A stretch of DNA of 64,000 nucleotides, taken from NCBI RefSeq assembly GCF_004664715.2, contig NC_051075.1, positions 38,277,958 to 38,341,957 of the forward strand. Direction: 5' to 3'. Made by a program: the position numbers and the translations under genes. Below are positions 56,110 through 64,000 of the stretch, piece by piece. Each line of letters begins with the position of its first letter. Position 1 is the first letter of the stretch. Source of the stretch: Peromyscus leucopus (Eukaryota > Chordata > Mammalia > Rodentia > Cricetidae). The notes beneath the pieces were generated by a model. That model saw nothing but the letters and a program-made list of their open reading frames with translations. It did no database searches and was not told the DNA's origin.

Positions 56110-56430
56110 CGCCACATGGACTGATCTCAGCATCATTCCCTCTCTTTTTCTTCCCTCTCTCCCTCTTTTCTCCTTACTTCCCTTCTCCTTCTCTTTTCTC
56201 CCTCTCTTGCTGTCCATACCCCTCTTTTCATCCCTTCTTTCTCGCCCCTCCCCCTCTCACATCCTCTCCCTTTCCCTCTCCCTCTCTTCCTCCTCTCATT
56301 TCCCTTCCTCCCTACAGCTCCCTCTCTCATTCCCCTTCTTTCTCCCTCCTTCTCCCTCCCCCTCTCTCCCTCTTTGTCCCCCTTCCGTCCCTGTCTCTGG
56401 CTTGTCTTTCATTCTCTAACTTGCTCAGCT
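56110..56430 (+). repeat. Long polypyrimidine (C/T) tract
   Basis: About 300 bases that are almost only C and T, with irregular ctccct, tttctc and ccctct words and few purines. Frames through it are Pro/Ser/Leu-rich artefacts (137 residues at 56031-56444). Confidence 0.92.
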
Positions 56431-59139
56431 GCTGTTGGCACTGATCTTGTCCAGGCCACTCCCTCTCTCTAGATTTCTCCTTCCATTTGAAATCTTCCAG
56501 CTCATCCTTTAGCTCTGTTACATGGGCTGCCACCGTGCTAGGCCATGTGTGTCCTCTTTGTGGAGCAGCTGTGGTACAAGTTCCCTCCAACGTTTTGCCT
56601 CCCCACAGCTCCTCATCTGTACCACGCGTTGACTAAGGCTGGGTCTGTAAGTCTTTGCCCGTTTTTCCTCACTGTAATTCTCATCACCTCCATAGCACCC
56701 TGCATGAAGAACACACAACACAGCATTTATTGAATGAAGGAAAGAATAGTTAGCGCTTGGGGAAAACGGCCATCATTAAGAACTCTAGGGGTGTGTGTAG
56801 GTGGGGCACATACCTCCTACATCACCAATCTGGCCTCCTTCAGCAGCGTTACGTTCAGGAAAGGAATGCAATCGTCTTGGGAGAGCAGAGGCCTGGAGAT
56901 CCAGGCCAGTGACTCTTCATTTGTTGTTTCTCTACCAGAATTCCCTGCCTGGGGGTGGGAAAGTCAGGAAGAAAATTCGGTTCCCTGAATCATTTGTAAA
57001 TGAATAACCTGTCGGATTGCTTTGTTTTTACCTGTCCTGAGGTACAGCTGACTTAAGGGGGGGGGGGGGGATGGAAAGATTCAGGGTTTTTCTTGCCAAA
57101 TTCTTTCACTCTAACAAATAGGGAAATTCCTGACCAGCTGTTGCAATGAGTAGCCAGAAAAATATTCCCTTGGAACACTGTGGCAAAAGACACATTTGGT
57201 GTGCTGGCTCTCCTCAAAGAATGTCTAGAGCCTTCCAATTACTGCCCTCTCACCCAGAGTCGCGGTAACAGTAGGCAGTATTTTGTTTTGTCTTAGTTGG
57301 AATTTTCTTAAAAGTGTAGGTTCAACTCCAGTGCTCAAATGGCAGGATAAAGCCCAGAGAATCAGGAGGAAGGCTGAGGCTGGCAGTCAGCAGAGGGAAG
57401 ACTAGCTGAGAGCCTGGGAAGGAGACCTGGCTAGGGTGGGCTGCACCTCTCCTGACGTCTAGTCTGGGAATCCACATCCAGCGGTCCAGCAGAAGGGAAC
57501 CGTGGGCATCTCGGGATGTTTTCATACTGACCTAGGCTTAGCCTTCCCTTCTGAATTGGGCTCTGCTGCTGGGTGTGGTGAGACCTTTAGACATGTAGAA
57601 CAGTGAGAGGGACACACTGCCATGTAGGAATCTCTGTTTTATCTTAGAGTCTCCACCGCCTGGTTCTGAGTGGGGTTCCACAAAAAAGGAGAGAACATTG
57701 AAATAAGATGATGTTCGCTTTCCCCTCCCCTAACTGAGCTCTTTCCCTGTTTTTTGCAAGTTACCCTGAGGCTGGTCCTTCTTTCTTTGTCTTCCAAGCC
57801 TAGGGGTGTGCATGTCCACAGCACTTAGGGCAAGTAGTTCATGAGTCAGGGATAAATTCTGTGAGTAAATAAATCAAATAATTATTTCACTGTCAGTAAA
57901 AAATTTAAGGACATTAATTTCAAAATGAAAACACATAACTTACTGTGTATGGTTTTGAAATGCCTTGTCAAAGGAGATTTCTAAATGCCAAGAGTTTATT
58001 TTGGAACAAAAAATGGAAGAGGAATTTTGTAAAAGCACAGTCCTTACCCAGCTATGTTGTTAGCCTGTGTATCCGAGAAGGGACCTGCCATGACTGTCCA
58101 CTCCCGTTTGTTTTTGATGGTGGTGGGGGGGGTGTTTTGTTTTGTTTGTTTGTTTTGTTTTGTCTATTTATTTCAAAATACCCCTCTATTTAAAAGGGAA
58201 GAACTACTTCAGCAAACGTTCCAAGGTCAGTAGTGCTGATGTAAGGTGTCTCAGACCATGAGTTTCTGAGGATTCCTGGGCAAGTTTCCAGTTGTTTCCT
58301 ATCAAAATTGCCTCTAAATGGAGCAGACCTCTGAGTCAGGATGACTTCTTGGGTAGGTTTGTTACAAAACTTAGCTCTCCTGTGAGTCACGACCACTAGA
58401 CCTGGATTTTTCTGCCTTAACTTCCTCTACCGTGGGAGCGTTCCCAATCCCCAGGGGCTATTTTGGTTCCACACGTATTCAGTAAGGATGGGCTAAGATC
58501 TCTCACTTTTCTCTAAAGAGAGAGCCAGGAGCTCATGCAGCTCACATCATGTAAAGGTATCATTTCCCCCACTGTGAAATCGATGAAAGTCTCAAAGAGG
58601 GGGGGGGTGATATTTAAACGTGGGAGAAGAGAGAAGGAGAAGGCAGAGAGGAATTGTCCACTCAAGGATCTTGGAGGTCAGAGGAGACCCATTATTTAAG
58701 ATGTGGAAATGTATGCCTGGTTTTTGGCAGAGAAGAAAGCACTAGAAAGGGAAAAAAGCTGGAGATATGAGTGAGCAGAAAGGGTTCATATCAAGGGCGC
58801 GGGAGAGATTAACCTTGACCAGGGAATAGAATTGTGACTTCGGGTGTCTCGTGGGAAGAGTTGTGTGGGGAGACCGAAAGCACGCTTATGTAACCGGGCC
58901 CTGCAGAAATGTCATTCACAGCCCTCAGCAGCTCTCCAAGTTAAGAAGCAGGAGTTTCGGAGGGTGATGTGTGATGCCTCTTGGACGCTCTCCTTGCTGA
59001 AATATAAGCTGCGGAGGTTTTTACTATGGAAATACAATGTTCATGCCTCTCAAAGTGTGCTCCCAAGACACTCGCACTGGGCTTCTCCTGAGATCCATAC
59101 CAGGGGCCTCAAAGTGACTCTTTGAAAGTTGAGCTCAGA
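56431..59139. other. Unassigned DNA
   Basis: About 2.7 kb without a recognisable gene. It holds a G14 run (57057-57070), a GTTT/GTTTT run (about 58134-58163) and ggggggg near 58601. Nothing else was recognised. Confidence 0.4.
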
Positions 59140-59421
59140 AATGTTCATTTCTTTTATATTGGAAAAAATACACAGCATAAAAATCATAATACTAACAACT
59201 TTGAACTCCAAAGCCAATGACATTTAGTATATTCACAATGTTTTACAACCACCTCCAGTGTCTAGTTCCAAGCATTTAATAATTGTAAAAGACAGCGCTA
59301 TTATACCTGTTCAGTCTTTGTCCTCACCAACCCCCATCTCCCTCCAGTCCTGACAAACACAAGCACAAACCTACTTCAACTATCAGTGGATTTTTTGTTT
59401 GTGCGTTCACATGTGTGGTTG

Positions 59422-59423
<2 letters not shown>

Positions 59424-59495
<72 letters not shown>

Positions 59496-59636
59496 GAGTG
59501 TGTGTGTATATCTGTTTGTGAGTGTGTGTATCTGTGTTTGTGAGTGTGCGTGTGTCTGTGTTTGTGTGTGTGTCTGTGTTTATGTGTGTGTGTCTGTGAG
59601 TGTGTGTGTGTATCTGTGTTTGTGTATGTGTGTGTC

Positions 59637-59680
<44 letters not shown>
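59424..59680 (+). repeat. Long compound (GT)n/(GTCT)n microsatellite
   Basis: About 257 bases: a pure GT run, a TGTC run, then a mosaic of tgtgtatctgtgtttgtgag-type units, ending in another pure GT run of about 18 units. It is the longest simple repeat in the window. The opposite strand yields only Thr/His frames. Confidence 0.97.
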
Positions 59681-59681
<1 letters not shown>

Positions 59682-59837
59682 CACAGGTTGAAGTTGACTG
59701 TCCTCCTTGACTGCTCTTTACTTCCCTGAGTCATGCAGAGGTTGAGGTGTGTGGGGGGGGGGATGTCCCTTGTCTACCTCACCAGCTTTCCCCTCTCCGT
59801 CTCATACTCACTGACAGGACAGCGGACACCACACCTG

Positions 59838-60245
59838 CTGTCTTAGTTAGGGTTTCTAGGGCGGTGATGAAACACCATGCTCAAAGAACAAGTTGGGGAA
59901 GAAGAGGTTGATTGGGCTCACACTGCCACATAGTAGTCCATCATTGAAGGAGGCTAGGACAGGAACTCAAGCAGGGCAGGAACCTGGAGGCAGGAGCTGA
60001 TGTAGAGACATGGAGGGGTGTTGCTTACTGGCTTGCTCCGCATGACTTGCTCAGCCAGCTTTCTTATAAAACCCAGGACCACCAGCCCAGGGATGGCACC
60101 ACCCATGAGCTGGGGCCATCCTCTCTCAATCACTAATTAAGACAATTGCCTACAGCCCGATCTTATGGAGGCATTTTCTCAATTGAGGTTCCCTCCTCTC
60201 AGATGACTCTAGCTTCTGTTGAGTTGACTTAAAACTAGCCAGCAT
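59838..60245 (+). mobile_element. Interspersed repeat R3, copy 4 (most complete)
   Basis: Starts ctgtcttagttagggtttct and ends ttaaaactagccagcatg. It contains cggtgatgaaacaccatgct, gggcaggaacctggaggcag, ttgcttactggcttgctccg, aaaacccaggaccaccagcc, gcccgatcttatggaggcat, ctcaattgaggttccctcct and agatgactctagcttctgtt. No interruption is present, so it serves as the empty-site reference for the LTRs in the copies at 14221 and 27091. Confidence 0.85.
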
Positions 60246-60254
60246 GCCTACCAG

Positions 60255-60340
60255 CTTTTAATGTGGATGCTGGAGATCTGAACTCAGCTCCTCACACATG
60301 CATGCCAAGCACTTTATCCACTGATCTATCTTCCCAGATA
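60255..60340 (-). mobile_element. B4/ID-type SINE fragment, antisense
   Basis: aatgtggatgctggagatct, gaactcagctcctcacacat, gcatgccaagcactttatcc, actgatctatcttcccag: the reverse complement of the tRNA-derived half. Confidence 0.75.
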
Positions 60341-60863
60341 CCCATGACACATTTTTTTTCTTCGAATACAATCATGTATAAGAACATAAAAGAGTCTGGG
60401 TCCGCTCACTTACTGTGTTCTCAAGATTTCTTCGTAAGCAGCCTCCATCGTTGCCTGCTCCTTTTTCATTGTACAGTTTGGTGGGTCACGTTTCATTCTT
60501 CCAGTCGTAAGATGCCGGAGCTCTGCTTGTTTGCGTGATTATCTGCGTACAAGTTTCCATCTGAACGCTTGTCTTCCGTTCTTTTGAACATGCATCTAGA
60601 CATGGAATTGCTGGGACACATGATGATTCTGTGCTTGACTTAGTAGCACACTGCCACGTAGAGTACTTGCACCATTTTTCACCCCCGTGTGTAGTTTACT
60701 CTCCACATGGCCACCAGCTCTTGTCCAGCTTCCTGTTTTGTTCTGTTTTCAAGGAGTACAGTTTCACCGTGGCTTAGATTTTCATTCTCTAGTGACTATT
60801 GACATAGAGCATCTCCATGCACTTCTGGGCCATTTGTAGTTCTCTTGACAAAGGTTCTGCTCA

Positions 60864-60867
60864 GGTG

Positions 60868-60920
<53 letters not shown>
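60864..60920 (+). repeat. (GT)n microsatellite
   Basis: About 28 GT units with one GC interruption near the start. Confidence 0.97.
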
Positions 60921-60922
<2 letters not shown>

Positions 60923-60992
60923 ATGTGCATGTTTGGGGGTGGGGGGCAAGTGTTGTACTCTGAGCTATAGCCACAGCCTATTTACAGTTCTT

Positions 60993-61135
60993 ATTTTGAG
61001 AGAGAGAACATTTCACTAAGTTGCCCGAGCCAGCCTTGAACTTATTCTGTAGGCAAGGCAGGTCTTGAACTTGAGACTTTTCTGCCTCGCTTCCTGAGTA
61101 GAACAATTATACGCCTGGGCCACTAGGGCAGACCC
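60993..61135 (-). mobile_element. Old B1/proto-B1 SINE, antisense
   Basis: gagagagaacatttcactaa, gttgcccgagccagccttga, acttattctgtaggcaaggc, aggtcttgaacttgagactt, ttcctgagtagaacaattat, cgcctgggccac. This is a highly diverged 7SL-type reverse complement. Confidence 0.65.
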
Positions 61136-61329
61136 ATACTTGTTTTTACTGGGTTGTTTGTCTTTGATTTCTAAGTTGTAGAAGCTCTGTATTGTCTGAA
61201 TATTAGACTTTTGTCAGGAGTATGACTTGCAAATATTCTCTTCTCTCTAAGTTACTTTTCACTCTATTTCCTTCCTTTCCCCCTGCTTTCCCCTCCTCCT
61301 TCTTCCCGCAGTCTCTGTTATTTTCCTGA

Positions 61330-61400
61330 TGGGGTTGAAATCAGGCTTGCTTTGCAAACACTAGACAAATACTCCACCACGAAGTCACACCCGGCCCGTC
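61330..61400 (-). mobile_element. ID/B4-like relic, antisense
   Basis: atggggttgaaatcaggctt, gcaaacactagacaaatact, ccaccacgaagtcacaccc, ggccc resembles the reverse complement of an ID/tRNA-Ala-type unit. Diverged. Confidence 0.55.
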
Positions 61401-61714
61401 TCTATCTTATGCCCTTAACTGAGCAGAAGTTTTAAAGTTTGATGCCATCTAATTTCTCTGCTGCTTGTTGGTTATGGAAGAGTACTCAGTTTTAGAGTCT
61501 GGATTTTATAATTATGATTGTCACACTAAGGCAGACAATCTTTTCCAAGAGCCTGTCTGCTGAGAATTACATGTTGCTTTACGGGCTGAATAACCCTTAA
61601 CCGCAGTGATTTTAATTTGAGAATATTTGCATATAAATAATGAGATGTCTTGGGGATGGGATCCATGTGTAAATGTGAAATTCATTGATGTTTTATACAG
61701 ACCTGAAATGCATA

Positions 61715-61730
61715 TCCTGAAGGTCATTTT
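61715..61730 (+). repeat. Target duplication of the L1 at 61731, left copy
   Basis: tcctgaaggtcatttt here and tcctgaaagtcatttt at 63057-63072: 15 of 16 bases match. Confidence 0.88.
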
Positions 61731-62096
61731 TTAATACATTTATTTATTTCTTTATTTTACATTCCAACTGTAGTCTCCCTTCCCCCCACCCTCCATTTCT
61801 CCTCTGTTTAGGAAAGGGCAGGTCCCCCATGAGTATCAACAAACCATGGCATGTCAAGTTGCAGTAAGACTGAACACCTCCCCATGTATTAAGGCTGGGC
61901 AAGGCGACCCAGTATGAGGAGTAGGGTCCCAAAAGCCTGTAAAAGAGTCAGAGACAGCCCCTGTTCCCGCTGTTAGGAGTCCCACAAGAGGACCAAGCTA
62001 CACAACTGTAATATCTATATGCAGAGGGCCTAGGTCAGTCCCATGCAGTCCCATGCAGGCTCTCTGGTTGTTGGTTCAGTGTCTGTGAGTCCCTAT

Positions 62097-62468
62097 TGTT
62101 AGTTATTATGCCGTGCTGTTTACCCTGTGAGAAAAGTCATGAGGCACACCAAATCCCAATATAAGAGTTTATTAGGAGAAGGGAGGGACGGAAAAGAATG
62201 TGCTTAGGCCTACTGAAAGACTGGTGCAGGAAGAGGAGGGGAGGGTATGCGGGATCCGCCCTTTATGGACACACATCCTCCCCCCCCCCCCGACCCCCGC
62301 CCCGCCCCGCACATGCGCATATGGGCCTATGTAGTTACATCACGCATGCGTATAGATTATGTGCTCACGCTGCACATGGATTTCGTAGGACATAAGCCCC
62401 CCTGGAAATGACTAAGCATCTCGCCAGTGCATGCGGGGTCTTGGGGGGCATGGCTAGAAATCCTGTCA
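62097..62468 (-). mobile_element. IAP-like solo LTR, group C, nested in L1
   Basis: This is a 372-bp LTR with plus-strand ends tgttagttattatg and aatcctgtca. On the minus strand it shows cgcatgtgcggggcgggg, a TATA-like cataaag, then AATAAA (ctaataaactc) about 75 bases from the end. The 5 bases cctat occur on both sides (62092-62096 and 62469-62473); a sixth position does not match. Removing the LTR rejoins gtccctatgagcccaggctg, which is continuous L1 3'-UTR. A related fragment lies at 26866. Confidence 0.8.
62280..62310 (+). repeat. C-rich run in the LTR
   Basis: C12 followed by gacccccgccccgccccgc. The complementary strand is strongly G-rich and could form a quadruplex. Confidence 0.9.
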
Positions 62469-63056
62469 CCTATGAGCCCAGGCTGACTGATTCTGTGGGT
62501 GTTCTTGTGGTGTCCTTGACCCCTCTGGCTCCTACAATCCTTTCCCCTCCTCTGCAGGATTCCCCAAATTCTGCCTAATGTCTGGCTGTGGGTCTGCATC
62601 TGATTCCATCAGTTGCTGGATGAAGCCTCTCTGATGACAATTGGGCTAGGCACCAATCTAGTCACAGGAGAGGACCAGTTCAGACTAGCATCTGCTATTG
62701 CTAGGAATCTCAGCGGGGGTCATCACTGTAGATTCCTGGGAGAGTCTCTTGTGCGCCTCCCCTTTCCAGTAGACTCTTTCAGTACTCTCCCCATGCTGCG
62801 CCCCTAACCTAGTCTCTTATATTCCCTTCCCCCACCTGCCCTCAGTCCACTCAGGGATCTCTTCTATCTCCCCTTCCCAGGGAGATCTGGGCATTCCCCA
62901 TGAACCCTCCTTGTTACCCAGTCTCTCTGGGGCTGTGGACTGTAGCATAGTTATCCTCTATTTTATAGCTAATATCCACTTAGGAGTGAGTACATATTGT
63001 GTTTGTCTTTGTCGGTCTGGGTTGCCTCACTCAGGGTGGTTTTTTTCATCCATTTG

Positions 63057-63438
63057 TCCTGAAAGTCATTTTACCATGCTTGTATTTTGACTGTGAGTTG
63101 TCACACGAGGCTAGATGTGAACTTCCCTACAGAAGGAGTATTGTGGCTTTAAGTCTTTGGATTAGAACTGTCTCACATGTGGTTAGGCTGCTTTAAGTCT
63201 GGGTATCTGAAACTACATACATCTTACCTGCTCTTTCAAGCAAAACTCTGTTATTAGCTGAGTATTGCTCTTTAATTTGAACTATAAAAAGCTTCCGTGA
63301 ATTACAAGGGGTAAACCCAAACAAAACTCCAAAGTAGAAACTGTCTGACCACCGTTCTGACTATTGTAGATCAACTGGTAGAAACAGTTGTATACAATGT
63401 TTTCCACATTGGTTTCACTCCTCAAGAGTGTATTGAGA
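63057..63438. other. Unassigned DNA
   Basis: Apart from the right copy of the L1 duplication (63057-63072), no gene or repeat was recognised. Confidence 0.4.
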
Positions 63439-63609
63439 GCTGGACGGTGGTGGTGCATGCCTTTCATCCCAGCACTTGGGAGGCAGAGGCAGCAGGCAGA
63501 TCTCTATGAGTTTGAGGCCAGCCTGGTCTACAAAACAAGCAAGTTCCGGGACAGCTAGGACTGTTACACAGAGAAACCCTGTCTAAAAAAAAAATAAATA
63601 AATAAGGCA
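63439..63609 (+). mobile_element. B1 SINE with 8-bp duplication
   Basis: gctggacggtggtggtgcat, gcctttcatcccagcacttg, gagtttgaggccagcctggt, acacagagaaaccctgtcta, then an A-rich AAAT tail. tattgaga flanks it (63431-63438 and 63610-63617). Confidence 0.94.
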
Positions 63610-63617
63610 TATTGAGA

Positions 63618-64000
63618 CTCTACTATACGATAAATAAAAGATGCAATCCATGGCCTCGTGGATCTCACAGACTTGCAGGAGATTAGAAATGCAGGAAGAG
63701 AGAGGGCCAAACTATATGGACGAGAACAAGTTCAAAGTGCTGTGGGGTTGTGAAAGAAATGGAGAGGCATTTTAAACAAGGGAATTCTTCCATGAGCTGA
63801 CTTAAGGCTTTGGAAAAGGGCTCTGGCAGAAGGAGGGACAGACAGGGATAAAGAAATAAGAACAGGTCACGTGGTCAGCAATGGGGCAGCAGATTCTCAC
63901 ACACTCTGGTTCAGCCCTCAGAAATACTCTAAGTGTTTCAAGTTTGGGTTTAAAGTAAGTTTTCTTAGATGCTTGTAACCAAGGTTTCAGACATAAATAA
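63618..64000. other. Unassigned DNA
   Basis: No recognisable gene or repeat up to the window end. Confidence 0.4.

Larger units (their letters stand above)
59140..61500 (-). mobile_element. Ancient L1M/HAL1-like element, antisense, with several insertions
   Basis: Diverged antisense L1 sequence appears in pieces: acatttagtatattcacaat and aaccacctccagtgtctagt (3'-UTR side), then acatggaattgctgggacac, ggtgacc-less relics such as ttgacatagagcatctccat, ttcttgacaaaggttctgct-like text, and finally ttttactgggttgtttgtct, tatgacttgcaaatattctc and ctgagcagaagttttaaagt. The pieces are separated by a GT tract, R3 copy 4, a B4-like fragment, a second GT tract, an old B1 and an ID-like relic. Confidence 0.65.
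61731..63056 (-). mobile_element. Truncated rodent L1, antisense, split by a solo LTR
   Basis: On the minus strand this is the end of ORF2 (plus strand ctcactcagggtgg at about 63027, the complement of the IILSEVTQ region) followed by a 3'-UTR and an A/T-rich tail (plus strand ttttttaatacatttattta). Plus-strand 3'-UTR landmarks are aagaggaccaagctacacaa, gcagagggcctaggtcagtc, tcttgtggtgtccttgaccc, ccatcagttgctggatgaag. A 16-bp duplication with one mismatch flanks it. Without the LTR and its duplication the insert is about 950 bp. The 5' end is truncated as in most L1 copies. Confidence 0.88.

Noticed and set aside
56031..56444. Ser/Pro/Leu-rich 137-residue frame
   Set aside because: Translation of the polypyrimidine tract.
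59324..59734. His/Thr-rich frame on the minus strand and Val/Cys-rich frame on the plus strand
   Set aside because: Pure translation of the GT compound microsatellite. The same applies to the frames at 7.9, 12.2, 13.0, 27.7, 30.8, 31.2 and 41.8 kb.

Overview
This window is repeat-rich, non-coding mammalian nuclear DNA, intergenic or intronic. It most likely comes from a cricetid rodent (deer mouse, hamster or vole group). The rodent call rests on many B1, B2/B3, B4 and ID SINEs. The cricetid call rests on the B1 variant (for example 16860-17000) and on a mys-like LTR element at 52885-55683. mys was described from Peromyscus; that comparison and all family names come from memory, not from a search. 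I found no exon, intact protein-coding gene, functional RNA gene or CRISPR array. The only convincing coding-like stretch is the 3' end of a LINE-1 ORF2 (9568-10269), part of a dead, 5'-truncated insertion.

Layout. 0-9 kb: scattered SINEs, an antisense L1 fragment (4.1-4.6 kb), a solo LTR and a short hAT element with a perfect 8-bp target duplication (5249-5446). 9.5-11.1 kb: a young truncated L1 with a perfect 15-bp duplication, then a second hAT copy. 12-15 kb: two solo LTRs, each inside an older repeat. 16.8-24.5 kb: mostly unassigned sequence with a B1, a U6 snRNA pseudogene, MIRs and other ancient repeats. 24.5-27.7 kb: the densest part, with five LTR copies of four types in about 3 kb, two of them demonstrably nested. 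28-49 kb: sparse SINEs, microsatellites and an old sense L1 carrying two SINEs, with long stretches in which I recognise nothing. 49.6-55.9 kb: an ancient antisense L1 split by SINEs and by a complete 2.8-kb LTR-internal-LTR element. 56-59 kb: a pyrimidine tract and unassigned DNA. 59-61.5 kb: another ancient antisense L1 full of later insertions. 61.7-63.1 kb: a younger antisense L1 3' end split by an IAP-like solo LTR.

The window has no operon or pathway. Its story is layered transposition: old L1M, MIR and MaLR-like DNA, then rodent L1/SINE/hAT copies, then class II-type LTRs with 6-bp duplications. At several nested insertions the uninterrupted sequence can be read from another copy in the same window, so the order of events is visible. 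I found no convincing new biological system. The items most worth checking are the non-coding mys-like element, the LTR cluster and the unidentified 350-400 bp repeat family here called R3.
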